A stretch of 64,000 bases of DNA from J054 sp965223095 (GTDB taxonomy: Bacteria > Pseudomonadota > Gammaproteobacteria > Steroidobacterales > GCA-2729495), in NCBI GenBank assembly GCA_965223095.1, contig OZ244979.1, positions 2,232,001 through 2,296,000 on the forward strand. Direction: 5' to 3'. This document shows positions 52,799 through 62,152 of this stretch, piece after piece (position 1 is the first letter of the stretch; each line of letters starts with the position of its first letter). The translations under genes and the position numbers were made by a program. The notes under the pieces were generated by a model. It worked only from the letters and a program-made list of their open reading frames with translations. It was not told where the DNA came from and ran no database searches.

Positions 52799-55066
52799 AT
52801 GAGCGCGCAAAACCAGTTGGATTTTGAAGGCATCGAGCGTCAGCCGCTCAAAGACTTTACCGAGAAGGCGTATCTGGAATATTCCATGTATGTGATCTTG
52901 GATCGCGCCTTGCCGCACATCAGTGATGGTCTCAAACCGGTTCAACGCCGCATTATCTACGCCATGAGCGAGTTAGCTTTGAACGCTGGTGCGAAACCAA
53001 AAAAATCTGCGCGTACCGTGGGGGATGTCATCGGTAAGTTCCATCCCCACGGCGATAGCGCTTGTTATGAAGCCATGGTTTATATGGCGCAGCCGTTTTC
53101 TTATCGCTATCCCTTAGTGGATGGACAGGGTAATTGGGGGTCTGCCGATGATCCCAAATCTTTCGCGGCCATGCGTTACACGGAGTCGCGGCTAAGGCCC
53201 TATGCCGCCGTGTTACTTGACGAGCTGGGACAAGGCACCACGGAATGGTTGCCTAATTTTGATGGGACCCTGCAGGAGCCGGCCTTGCTGCCGGCTCAGC
53301 TGCCCAATCTCCTGTTGAACGGTGCCACAGGTATTGCCGTGGGCATGTCCACCGATGTTCCACCCCATAATTTACGTGAAGTTGTCGCGGCCCTAGTGCA
53401 TCTGCTCGACAAACCCAAGGCCACACTAGCCGCGTTGCGCAAGCACATCAAAGGCCCGGACTTTCCGACCGGCGGCGAATTGATTACGCCGTCTGCGGAT
53501 CTCAAGGAAATCTATAAGACCGGTAACGGCAGTCTGCGGGTACGTGCCCGTTGGGAAATTGAAGATGGAGATTTAGTGGTTACTGAGTTGCCGTATCAGG
53601 TCTCTGGTAACAAGGTCTTGGAGCAGATCGCGAGTCAAATGCGCGCGAAAAAATTGCCCATGGTCGAAGATCTCCGCGATGAGTCTGATCACGAGAATCC
53701 GACCCGCCTAGTAATCGTGCCGCGCTCCAATCGGGTGCCTATTGAGCAATTGATGGACCACTTGTTTGCGACCACGGACCTAGAGAGAAGTTTGCGGGTC
53801 AATTTGAACGTCATCGGACTCGATGGCCGTCCGGCTGTGCGCGGTTTGCAGGTCTTATTGGGCGAATGGTTGCAGTATCGGACGGATACTGTAAAGAAAA
53901 GATTGCGCTACCGGCTAGACCGTGTCGAAGAGCGCCTGCATATTCTCGATGGCTTGTTGATTGCCTTCCTGAAAATCGATGAAGTTATTCGAATTATTCG
54001 CAAAGAGGATAAACCGAAGCCCGCTTTGATGAAGCGCTTTAAGTTGACCGAAATTCAAGCTGAAGCTATTTTGAATCTTCGTCTTCGCCAGCTGGCTAAA
54101 CTCGAAGAAATAAAAATTCGCGGCGAGCAGGACGAGTTGGGTCAAGAGCGCGACAGTCTGGTCAAAACCTTGCGTAGCAAGCTGCGCTTAAATAAATTGA
54201 TTCGCACAGAGCTTTTGGCGCTAAGCGATGCACATGGCGATGACCGACGCACGCGCCTCGTTGAACGGGCGCCCGCAAAAGCCTTTGCCGACGAGCAGCT
54301 CATTGCCAGCGAGCCGGTGACGGTGGTGTTGTCCGAACGTGGCTTTGTGCGGGCGGCCAAAGGCCACGATCTTGATCCTGAGGCGCTCGCGTATAAATCA
54401 GGCGATGCGTACTTGGCTGCGGCGAAAGGCCGGAGTCAGCAGTTGGCCGTTTTTTTGGACAGCACAGGTAGGGCCTATTGTCTGCCGGCCCACAGCTTGC
54501 CCTCGGCCCGCGGCCAAGGAGAGCCTTTGGCAGGTCGCTTGAAGCCACCGGACGGGGCGCGGTTCCAAGGTGTAATGACCGGTGACTCAGACGGGTATTG
54601 GTTGCTCGCTGCAAATGCCGGCTATGGTTTTTTCGTTCGCTTGGGTGAGCTGCATTCTAGAAATCGTGCCGGCAAAAGCGTGCTGCGCGTGCCGGCGGGT
54701 GGCCAAGTTTTGATTCCTCAGCTGGCGCTCGGCGATGAATTTCCCGGCGAATTGCAGGTCGCGGCGGTGAGTTCGATCGGTCGTCTACTGGTATTTCCGG
54801 CGGCCGAATTGCCGGAGCTGTCGCGCGGCAAGGGTAATAAGATCATCGGTATTCCGACACCGAAGTTTCGTAGCGGCGAAGAGAGTCTTCAGTTCACGGC
54901 AGTTTTGCGGCCGGATGATTTGTTAGTGGTCAAAAGCGGCAAGCGGACGATGAGCCTGAAGCCAGGCGACCTCGAGACTTATGCCGGAACACGCGGTCGC
55001 CGAGGGAACCTATTACCGCGTGGCTGGCGAAAAGTTGATCGGGTCACCGTTGTCGACAAGGACTGA
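52799..55066 (+). CDS. parC: DNA topoisomerase IV subunit A, ParC
   Basis: Decatenating subunit of 755 residues. The active tyrosine is Y127 (AAMRYTESRL). The quinolone region reads HPHGDSACYEAM with S87 and E91, equal to the susceptible Ser/Glu pair of E. coli (S80, E84). The C-terminal six-blade domain (about 500-740) is degenerate, as usual. It converges on a fimV-like gene, with two bases between stops. Confidence 0.97.
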   Translation: MSAQNQLDFEGIERQPLKDFTEKAYLEYSMYVILDRALPHISDGLKPVQRRIIYAMSELALNAGAKPKKSARTVGDVIGKFHPHGDSACYEAMVYMAQPFSYRYPLVDGQGNWGSADDPKSFAAMRYTESRLRPYAAVLLDELGQGTTEWLPNFDGTLQEPALLPAQLPNLLLNGATGIAVGMSTDVPPHNLREVVAALVHLLDKPKATLAALRKHIKGPDFPTGGELITPSADLKEIYKTGNGSLRVRARWEIEDGDLVVTELPYQVSGNKVLEQIASQMRAKKLPMVEDLRDESDHENPTRLVIVPRSNRVPIEQLMDHLFATTDLERSLRVNLNVIGLDGRPAVRGLQVLLGEWLQYRTDTVKKRLRYRLDRVEERLHILDGLLIAFLKIDEVIRIIRKEDKPKPALMKRFKLTEIQAEAILNLRLRQLAKLEEIKIRGEQDELGQERDSLVKTLRSKLRLNKLIRTELLALSDAHGDDRRTRLVERAPAKAFADEQLIASEPVTVVLSERGFVRAAKGHDLDPEALAYKSGDAYLAAAKGRSQQLAVFLDSTGRAYCLPAHSLPSARGQGEPLAGRLKPPDGARFQGVMTGDSDGYWLLAANAGYGFFVRLGELHSRNRAGKSVLRVPAGGQVLIPQLALGDEFPGELQVAAVSSIGRLLVFPAAELPELSRGKGNKIIGIPTPKFRSGEESLQFTAVLRPDDLLVVKSGKRTMSLKPGDLETYAGTRGRRGNLLPRGWRKVDRVTVVDKD

Positions 55067-55068
55067 GC

Positions 55069-57117
55069 TTAGCTCGCTTTTTTCTTCGAATTGTTGGTGT
55101 TGAAGCTGGTGTCTTCGTCTGGCAAGCCATCCAGTGCAAAAGGATCAGATATTACTTGGCTAGAGTCCAGGTCTTCGCCGTAGTCCTCTTCTAATAGTGC
55201 CAGCGCGTCTTGTAGTGTGGAAGAAAACACTTGATCTGATTCCGCGCCCAGGGTCATGGCTTCGCGGGTCATTTCCGCGGTGGCATCGTCCATGAGCGTT
55301 GCGTCGGACAATTCACCCACATCCAGGTCCACCAACTGATCCGCGGTCGCGTCGGTCAAGTCCCCTAGCTCATCAGCGTCGGGCATTAAGGTGGTATCGC
55401 CAATTTCTTCATCCAGAGCAAACACTTCCTCCGGCAGCGCCGATTCACTGCTGATATCACCCAAGGCATCATCAAACACTTCAGTCATCACCGTATCCAT
55501 TGAGTGTTCGAGGCCCGGTTGCTCCACCGTCGCTGCGCTGCTCCAACTATCTTCATTAGCTTGAGTTTCTACTTCATTGTCGCTGTGCGGTGGTAATGCA
55601 ATCTGCGTCTTGTCAGCCTCAGCTTCCATGATCGCAGCAAAAGGATTATTCGTGGTATCGGCATCGCTGACTTCAACCACATAGGTATCGTCCGCTGGGT
55701 TTGCCTCCGCCGTCACGGCAACCGTCATTTCATCGCTGCTATTTAGCCAGGCGTCGGTATCTAAGAAGGTGTCTTCTTCCTTCTGGACCTGAGCGTGTTG
55801 GCGGTTGCTGCGGAACAAGCGCGTGACAATTTCCAGCAATTTACCGCCAAAGAAGAGCAGGCCCAGGCCGGCCACGAGGCCGATTAGTGCGCCGAGCAAA
55901 GTGGCGAAGATGGGGCTTAGTTTGGAGCTGGTGGTATCGGTGTTACCCACCTCGGCTGCGGATTGCTCAGGCGCGATGACTTGCGTTGGCACAGCGCTCG
56001 ATTGCTCCGGGCTTAGGGCCGTGCTTTGGGTATTTTCGTCCGCGAACGGACTGCTTTCGCCTGTCGCTGCTGTCGCAGCCTGACTGGCGGATTTCGGCGG
56101 CAACGCGATGCTGCTCTGTTCTGGTGCCGGTCTAACTCGCGCTGCTTGGGGCTGTCGATTTCTAATGGCGGGTGTGGTGGTTTCGATGCCCTGCGGCCTT
56201 CTAGCCGAAATCGGCGCCACCGTGTTCCTGGATACTGATGTTGCGGTAGTGCCCGCATCCCCCCAGTCTGCCGCCGTTGGCATACGAATTTCCGCGCCCA
56301 GTTTGATCCGATTCGGATCGCCCTTTATGAAGGCGGACGGGTTGGCGGCATAGATTAGATCGGCCAGCTGCCAAGTCGAATTTGGCGGCCGATCTTGGGT
56401 TCTCGCCGCAATGGTGGATAAGGTATCGCCCTGACTGACGCGATAGAGGCTGCCTGCGGGAATATTCGTAGCCTCGCCGGCGGTAAGCGGCGGACGAGTT
56501 TGCAGTCGCGGGGCGGCGCTGGTCGTCTTTGAGCCGCCGCCGATGTCCTGGCCTGCCAGGAGTGCCGATTGGTCGCGCCGATCCACAAGTGGTGCGCTGG
56601 CGGCGTCGGCGCTGGGCAGATCGAGCATCAATACATATTGTCGCTGAATCGCAGCCGTTCCCGGGCAATCCACCCGGACGGCGAACTCATACATGGGTTC
56701 ATAGACCGGCACGCGGGTGCCCAATTCTATGAGGAAATTGCCGGGTCCTTGCACGCGGGGAACCTTAAGCGTCAGCTTGGCTGGGCCTTTAAGACCGCTG
56801 GTTGCGCCTCCAGTGGTCGCAACGCAGTTGCTACTCACGCGTTCTTCGTTACCCAGCCGCAGTGGGACGGTGGCGCTCAGGGGCTGTCCTAAAGTGGAGT
56901 GGGTTGTTAGCTCGCCGAGTCCGACGGCGCCAACGGGGGCAGGGCCGAGCGCCAGCATGAATAGGCTGCAGCCGAGTACGGATCGCGTCGCCAAGGAATG
57001 ACCTTGGCGGTTCCCGGCGCCTTTGCGATTAAGCACCGCTGAGATTTCCCGCGCCAGCTCAGACTGTTGGGCCGCGGGTTTCACTGCTTGATGTCCCGGC
57101 TTCATTAGAAGCGCCAT
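55069..57117 (-). CDS. fimV: FimV/HubP-like polar landmark protein
   Basis: 682 residues. A signal segment (SVLGCSLFMLALG) leads to VGLGELTTHSTLGQPLSATVPL, the FimV opening. LysM is at about 225-285 (YRVSQGDTLSTIAARTQ, YAANPSAFIKGDPNRIKLG). A Pro/Gln linker is followed by a membrane helix at about 405-427 and a long acidic tail with Asp/Glu repeats (about 450-675). Family role: pole marking, type IV pili and cAMP. A TTG at 56994 with AAGG in front would place the signal peptide right at the start (641 residues); the ATG at 57117 leaves an unusual 43-residue lead. Confidence 0.85.
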   Translation of the reverse strand: MALLMKPGHQAVKPAAQQSELAREISAVLNRKGAGNRQGHSLATRSVLGCSLFMLALGPAPVGAVGLGELTTHSTLGQPLSATVPLRLGNEERVSSNCVATTGGATSGLKGPAKLTLKVPRVQGPGNFLIELGTRVPVYEPMYEFAVRVDCPGTAAIQRQYVLMLDLPSADAASAPLVDRRDQSALLAGQDIGGGSKTTSAAPRLQTRPPLTAGEATNIPAGSLYRVSQGDTLSTIAARTQDRPPNSTWQLADLIYAANPSAFIKGDPNRIKLGAEIRMPTAADWGDAGTTATSVSRNTVAPISARRPQGIETTTPAIRNRQPQAARVRPAPEQSSIALPPKSASQAATAATGESSPFADENTQSTALSPEQSSAVPTQVIAPEQSAAEVGNTDTTSSKLSPIFATLLGALIGLVAGLGLLFFGGKLLEIVTRLFRSNRQHAQVQKEEDTFLDTDAWLNSSDEMTVAVTAEANPADDTYVVEVSDADTTNNPFAAIMEAEADKTQIALPPHSDNEVETQANEDSWSSAATVEQPGLEHSMDTVMTEVFDDALGDISSESALPEEVFALDEEIGDTTLMPDADELGDLTDATADQLVDLDVGELSDATLMDDATAEMTREAMTLGAESDQVFSSTLQDALALLEEDYGEDLDSSQVISDPFALDGLPDEDTSFNTNNSKKKAS

Positions 57118-57171
57118 ATCCTCGTATTCTTGGTTGCCTTAGGAAAACATTTGCATGCCCGGTGTATAAAT

Positions 57172-57207
57172 GACCAATATCTCGTTCCCGCCACCCCGAC
57201 CAATATC
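57172..57207. repeat. Two direct repeats upstream of the fimV-like gene
   Basis: GACCAATATC occurs at 57172-57181 and 57198-57207, 26 bases apart. Placed in the region before the minus-strand start of the fimV-like gene, it may mark sites for an activator or repressor. No good promoter was found. Confidence 0.35.
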
Positions 57208-57239
57208 CCGCCTGCTTTATGTCAAGGCTGTGACGTAGT

Positions 57240-59372
57240 TCACCCTTCAGCAAGGCTTAGCTCCATCGGTTTGATGGAAGTCGTGTCCTCCAAGACCACA
57301 CCGTGCATTTGGTTGTAGTTGCCTTGAATATGGTCGATGCCCAGCTGCCATAACACGGCCATGGCATTGGCGTCCTCAACTCGTTCGGCAATAGTGGCAA
57401 TGCCAAGGTGCTTGGCGATCTTGGCGAGTTCGCCGACGCTTTTTTGAGTGTCCTTATCCAGGTGCAGGCCCTGCATCAGGCTGCCATCGATTTTCGCGTA
57501 GTCCATGGGAACATGTTTGAGCAGTTGATTTGAGTCGCGGCCCGTGCCCAGATGATCAATGGAGAACTTGAACCCGATTTTTCTCAATTTATTTGCCAGT
57601 AGCATTGTTTGCTTGAGTTGGCTGGCGGCGACTTCTTCGTCAACCTGAAAACAGACTTGTTGGGGGCGAATTTTTATCTTCTTACACCGCGCTAGTAACC
57701 AGTCGAGCAGGCTCGGATCCACGACGGAGTCTTTCGCAAGACGGACGAATACCATGTTGGGTTTCTTCGCCGCGCAGAAAGAAAATGACGCGCCAATAAC
57801 CCAGCGGTCTATATTTTTTACCAGCCCGGCGCGCTCAGCCGCCGGCATGAATTCTCGTGGCAGCACTAGCTGATCAGCTTCATCCAGTAAACGGACTCGG
57901 GTGTCGAAACAGTTTTCGATTTCTTGGTTGAGGCCCGTCAGCGGCTGGTGTACCAAGCGGAGGCGGTTCTTCATCAGTGCCGCGCGCAGACGTGGAATCC
58001 ATAAAGCGTCTTGCGCCAGCGTCCTTGCCGTAACACTCGTATCGGCAACGGCTTCAACGCGATTGCCGCCGGCATCACGACCTCTTCGACAAGCATGTTC
58101 AGCGGCTGCCAGCGCTTCGGAAATTGTTTTGTTATCCGGGTCTAATTCAATGAGGCCAACGGTGCAAGTCAAGGAAGTGGAGCAATTGTCGACGTCGAAG
58201 ACTTTTGCCGCGACGGCTTTGCGGATGCTGTCTGCCCAGGCTTCCGCATCGCCCATAGTTCCGCGCTCGAGCAGGGCGACGAACATGGTGCCACCGAAGC
58301 GGCCGTAGATATCCGCGGGCTGCATGAATTCTTTGAGTAACTCGGCCAGCCGGGTTAACAAATCCTCCGTGGCAAGCAGTCCGATATCGTCGTGTACGCG
58401 GGCGAAGTTATCTGGCCGGATGTAGACCAGTGCGCGTATGCCGCCGCCCAGTGGCTCCTGAAGCCGCGCCTCCGTTTGCTCCAGTAAGTAGTGTCTATGA
58501 AAGAAGCCCGTCGCTGGGTCTGTGTAGACCGCGTGTTCTAGCAGCTCGGCCGGCGTTTGTTCGGCCACCGGGTCGATGCTGACCAACAGCCTTACTGCTG
58601 GGTCGCCGTCCAGGGTCGTTTTTTCCAGGCGCATGCCCATGGGTGTTTCGCCACCGTCGGCCGTTTTCGCAGCCACGTCCAGAATTTCGTTGTTCCACTT
58701 GTCTTTAAGGCAGGCTACCAAGGCCCCTTTCAATCCTGGGTGATCCGATTCGCGGTAGAGGTCCATGACCGGCAGACCCTCAATTTGTTCGAAGCTGTCA
58801 TAGCCCAGTAGCGCCAGCCATGCTGGATTGGCTGCGACGACGATACCTTCTTGAACGTCCGCAATAGCCTCGGATGCCCCATCCATCAGATCGCGTAGTT
58901 CGCGTTTGTAGACCTTGGCCGACGACATGACGCCGTCCAGGGTATGGCGAATGCTCTGTGCTTGAAGTTCCCTTTCAACTACTGCCAGTAGTCGGTTGCG
59001 ATGGGTCATGGAAACAACGTCGCGGGCACCGCTTTCCATATCAGCGGCGATGGTTTGTTCGTCGACTTTGTTGCGCACTAAAAGTAGGGGCGGCTTGTCG
59101 GTAGATTTGTTGATCAGTGCGCCAAGGGTTTCAATTTTGAACTGGGGAAGCTCATCGGCGAATAGCATGACCAATGCGGGCCGGAGCTTATCCAGGTTTT
59201 TTTCGAGATCATTCGCTTGGTCTAGGCGGCTGCAGTGGGCCGCGACCCCGCCATCGCGCAGCACGCTATTGATAATAGAGACATGCTCATCGCTACGTGA
59301 AAGAACAAGAACATTGACGCCCGCAGAGTCGCGCAAGGTCGACACCTCTAAAGTCCGAATGATTTGACACAC
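57240..59372 (-). CDS. FimX-like protein: REC-PAS-GGDEF-EAL with degenerate output domains
   Basis: 710 residues. A REC-like N-terminus (about 18-135), PAS at about 155-270, GGDEF-like at about 288-440 with RFGGTMF in place of the active motif, and EAL-like at about 460-700. The EAL position reads DTRVRLLD and the DDFGTG position IDHLGTG, so cyclase and phosphodiesterase activity are unlikely. The end (LWQLGIDHIQGNYNQ) recalls FimX, the c-di-GMP-binding type IV pilus regulator. GTG start at 59372, not certain. The fimV-like gene follows on the same strand. Confidence 0.85.
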   Translation of the reverse strand: MCQIIRTLEVSTLRDSAGVNVLVLSRSDEHVSIINSVLRDGGVAAHCSRLDQANDLEKNLDKLRPALVMLFADELPQFKIETLGALINKSTDKPPLLLVRNKVDEQTIAADMESGARDVVSMTHRNRLLAVVERELQAQSIRHTLDGVMSSAKVYKRELRDLMDGASEAIADVQEGIVVAANPAWLALLGYDSFEQIEGLPVMDLYRESDHPGLKGALVACLKDKWNNEILDVAAKTADGGETPMGMRLEKTTLDGDPAVRLLVSIDPVAEQTPAELLEHAVYTDPATGFFHRHYLLEQTEARLQEPLGGGIRALVYIRPDNFARVHDDIGLLATEDLLTRLAELLKEFMQPADIYGRFGGTMFVALLERGTMGDAEAWADSIRKAVAAKVFDVDNCSTSLTCTVGLIELDPDNKTISEALAAAEHACRRGRDAGGNRVEAVADTSVTARTLAQDALWIPRLRAALMKNRLRLVHQPLTGLNQEIENCFDTRVRLLDEADQLVLPREFMPAAERAGLVKNIDRWVIGASFSFCAAKKPNMVFVRLAKDSVVDPSLLDWLLARCKKIKIRPQQVCFQVDEEVAASQLKQTMLLANKLRKIGFKFSIDHLGTGRDSNQLLKHVPMDYAKIDGSLMQGLHLDKDTQKSVGELAKIAKHLGIATIAERVEDANAMAVLWQLGIDHIQGNYNQMHGVVLEDTTSIKPMELSLAEG

Positions 59373-59449
59373 GGCGGGTTTGACCCGCCGGAAACAGACT
59401 GTAAGGAAGGGTTCGCCGAGATTATGTGACCCGTATCTGAGTTATGTGC

Positions 59450-60496
59450 TCAGCATGGATTATGTTGATTCGCCACCAGGGATAGTTTTGCGCTAGCGCC
59501 AGGTGTTTCTCGCACCAGTCTGGGGACGAGGTAGCCTGGCAAGCGGGCTGCCACACCGGCAATTAACCGAAGCGCGCGGGCATCGCTGACGGAAAAATGG
59601 GCGGTACCGGATACGCGATCAAGCTGATGGAGGTAGTAAGGCAGGACGCTTGCGGTGAATAGTTCCTCGGCCAGGGTGGTCAACGCGCTAATGGAGTCGT
59701 TAACGCCTCTGAGCAACACGGATTGATTGAGCAGAATTGCGCCGGTGCCACGAAGTCGTGACAAGGCCGCTTGCAAAGCTGCGTCGATCTCATTTGCGTG
59801 ATTGCAGTGAACAACGATGACCAATTTCTTGCTGAGTCCACTGAGCTGCGACAGTAGATCATTATTGACCCGGGCAGGTATGACCACAGGCAGCCGGGTG
59901 TGTATGCGTATGCACCGCAAATGTTCTATTGCGTCTAGATGATGAAGCAAACCACCCAGTTTCGCATCGCTGAGGCTTAGTGGATCACCGCCACTGAGTA
60001 TGACTTCGGTGATCGCAGTATTCGCCGCCAGGCGAGCAAAGTTGGACTCAAGGCCTGCCAGTCCTAAGGATTGCTCTGCATAGGGGAATTCTCGGCGAAA
60101 ACAATAACGGCAGTGCACCGCGCAAGCACCCGTGACAATCAAGAGCGCGCGCCCGTGGTATTTCTGCATTATTCCGGCGCTCTTCAGGCTGCTGATCTCA
60201 TCCAGGGGGTCAGCGCTAAAACCCACAGCTGATAGGGCTTCTTCGGTTACGGGCAGCACCTGTCTTAGCAGTGGGTCATGTCGATCGCCATAACGCATTC
60301 GTCGCGCGAAGGCCTTGGGTACCCGCAGCGGAAAATTTTCGACGAGCCTTGCCGGCAGTGCCTCAATTTGGTCCTGCAGGCCCAGTGACGCCAATAGCTC
60401 GGGGACTTGAGTGTAGGCCTCGGCATATTCTTTTTGCCAGTTGAGTCCAGCGAACACCGAGCAATGGTTGCTTTGAGCGGCTTCAGGCTCCGACAT
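59450..60496 (-). CDS. epmB: EF-P lysine 2,3-aminomutase EpmB
   Basis: Radical SAM enzyme turning (S)-alpha-lysine into (R)-beta-lysine for EF-P modification. 348 residues. The cluster motif is GACAVHCRYCFRREFPY (CxxxCxxC), PLP and substrate parts follow (ILSGGDPLSLSD, HTRLPVVIPARV, NQSVLLRGVND). It is divergent from efp, 92 bases between starts. Confidence 0.95.
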   Translation of the reverse strand: MSEPEAAQSNHCSVFAGLNWQKEYAEAYTQVPELLASLGLQDQIEALPARLVENFPLRVPKAFARRMRYGDRHDPLLRQVLPVTEEALSAVGFSADPLDEISSLKSAGIMQKYHGRALLIVTGACAVHCRYCFRREFPYAEQSLGLAGLESNFARLAANTAITEVILSGGDPLSLSDAKLGGLLHHLDAIEHLRCIRIHTRLPVVIPARVNNDLLSQLSGLSKKLVIVVHCNHANEIDAALQAALSRLRGTGAILLNQSVLLRGVNDSISALTTLAEELFTASVLPYYLHQLDRVSGTAHFSVSDARALRLIAGVAARLPGYLVPRLVRETPGASAKLSLVANQHNPC

Positions 60497-60498
60497 GC

Positions 60499-60529
60499 TT
60501 GCTCATCTATATATAGCTGGGGCTACAAT
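60499..60529 (+). promoter_or_regulatory. Possible efp promoter
   Basis: TACAAT at 60524-60529 with TTGCTC at 60499-60504 (19 bases apart; TGCTCA gives 18). The short AT-rich TATATATA lies between, and could serve the opposite direction (epmB). Confidence 0.4.
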
Positions 60530-60588
60530 ACCGCCCCGGTAAAGACGCATTCTAACCTGCTGCAGGCAATTACTTGGCGATGTAAGAG

Positions 60589-61155
60589 ATGGCAAGCTAT
60601 AACACTAACGAGTTTCGCTCCGGCCTGAAGATTCTAATCGACGGTGATCCTTGTACCATCGTCGAGAATGAATTTGTTAAGCCCGGCAAAGGGCAGGCCT
60701 TTAACCGCGTAAAAATTCGCAACTTGAAGACCGGACGGGTTGTTGACCGGACCTTTAAATCCGGCGAAGCCGTGGATGCCGCTGATGTGATAGAGCTGGA
60801 GATGCAATATCTCTATAGCGATGGTGAATTGTGGCACTTCATGGATCAATCAAGTTATGAGCAGTTCGCCGCCGGTGACGCGGCGGTCCAGGAAGCACGC
60901 GATTGGCTAAAGGAAGAGGACATTTGCGGAATTACGCTGTGGAACAACGTGCCACTATTGGTAACCGCGCCTAATTTTGTCGAATTGAAGATTGTGGAAA
61001 CCGATCCCGGTCTACGCGGCGACACGGCCCAGGGTGGCGTCAAACCCGCCAAGCTTGAAACCGGCGCGGTGGTGCGCGTGCCGCTTTTTCTAGAAGAGGG
61101 CGAAGTCATCAAAGTCGATACTCGCTCGGGCGAATACGTTGCGCGCGTTAAGTGA
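60589..61155 (+). CDS. efp: Elongation factor P
   Basis: Rescues ribosomes stalled on proline runs. 188 residues with three beta domains. The modified residue is K34 in EFVKPGKGQAFNRVK, the type that receives beta-lysine. Together with epmB upstream and epmA downstream, the full modification set is present. The stop lies 8 bases into epmA, which runs the other way. Confidence 0.97.
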   Translation: MASYNTNEFRSGLKILIDGDPCTIVENEFVKPGKGQAFNRVKIRNLKTGRVVDRTFKSGEAVDAADVIELEMQYLYSDGELWHFMDQSSYEQFAAGDAAVQEARDWLKEEDICGITLWNNVPLLVTAPNFVELKIVETDPGLRGDTAQGGVKPAKLETGAVVRVPLFLEEGEVIKVDTRSGEYVARVK

Positions 61156-62152
61156 GTGGTGGATAACTGAAGGCGCGCACCCCGCGGATATCTCGTTTGC
61201 CTAGCCAGCACATTAAAGCGCGCTCAAAACCTACCGCCACACCGCTACAGGGGGGCAGGCCACAAGCCAAGGCGCTTAACAGCGCTTGATCCGCTGCGAC
61301 TGGTGCAAGACCCACATGTTCCCGGCGCCGATTGTCGGTGGCAAATCGCTCTGCTTGAGCGTCCGTATCCATCAGCTCTTGGTATCCATTGGCCACTTCC
61401 AGCCCCTTATAAAACACCTCGAATCTTCGGGCTTCGCGTGGGTCCGCGGAATCCAATTGCGCGAGCGCTGCTTGGGAAGCGGGATAGTGAGTAACAACGC
61501 TAAGCCGTTCGCTGTTCAATTTGGGTATTACGCAATGACTCATAATGAGGTCCAGGGCGAGAGTTGGGCTATCCTCCAACTCGACCACGAGATTCTGGCT
61601 GAGTGCCGCGCCCAGTAGCTCATGCGCGCCTTCGGCGAGTTCTCGGTCCGTGGCGTGCAGCGGGTCGATATCGCTAGCCTGCTGAAATAGAGTTCGATAA
61701 CGCAGAATTTCAACGGCGGCCGGCGGTGCTTCGATGACTTGTCCAAGCGCATTGATCATGGCGCAAGTTTCCTCGGCCATGTCCAACAACTCAAAATTGC
61801 GGCGATACCATTCGATCAGCGTAAATTCGGGCTGGTGCCGCGGTCCGAGTTCGCCGTCGCGAAAAACCGCTGCAATCTCGTAGATGTCCGGGCTGCCAGC
61901 AGCGAGTAGCCGTTTCATCGCGTACTCGGGCGAAGTACGCAAATACAATTTTTTATGGGCGGATTCGCGCAGACGGACGGTGATATTTTCGATTTGCGGA
62001 TCACTGACCCCGTAACTTAACAGCAGCGGGGTTTCCACCTCCAAGACACCGCGGGCGGAAAAAAAATTGCGAACCGCCGCGAGCATCTGGGCGCGAATGC
62101 TGAGCACCTCCCAAGACGCTTCGGGTCGCCAATTCGCATCAGCGCTGATCAC
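61148..62152 (-). CDS. epmA: EF-P beta-lysine ligase EpmA
   Basis: Truncated lysyl-tRNA-synthetase-like enzyme that joins (R)-beta-lysine to EF-P K34. 334 residues with class II motifs: VLEVETPLLLSYGVSDPQIENI, LYLRTSPEYAMKRLLAAG, AVFRDGELGPRHQPEFTLIEWYR, GFERALM. The N-terminal tRNA-binding domain of LysS is absent, as expected. The start overlaps the psd stop by four bases. Confidence 0.95.
   Translation of the reverse strand: MISADANWRPEASWEVLSIRAQMLAAVRNFFSARGVLEVETPLLLSYGVSDPQIENITVRLRESAHKKLYLRTSPEYAMKRLLAAGSPDIYEIAAVFRDGELGPRHQPEFTLIEWYRRNFELLDMAEETCAMINALGQVIEAPPAAVEILRYRTLFQQASDIDPLHATDRELAEGAHELLGAALSQNLVVELEDSPTLALDLIMSHCVIPKLNSERLSVVTHYPASQAALAQLDSADPREARRFEVFYKGLEVANGYQELMDTDAQAERFATDNRRREHVGLAPVAADQALLSALACGLPPCSGVAVGFERALMCWLGKRDIRGVRAFSYPPLT

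Noticed and set aside
59372..59390. Small GC hairpin (CGGCGGG/CCCGCCG) at the FimX-like start
   Set aside because: Only 7-bp arms at an uncertain start codon; could be chance in GC-rich sequence.
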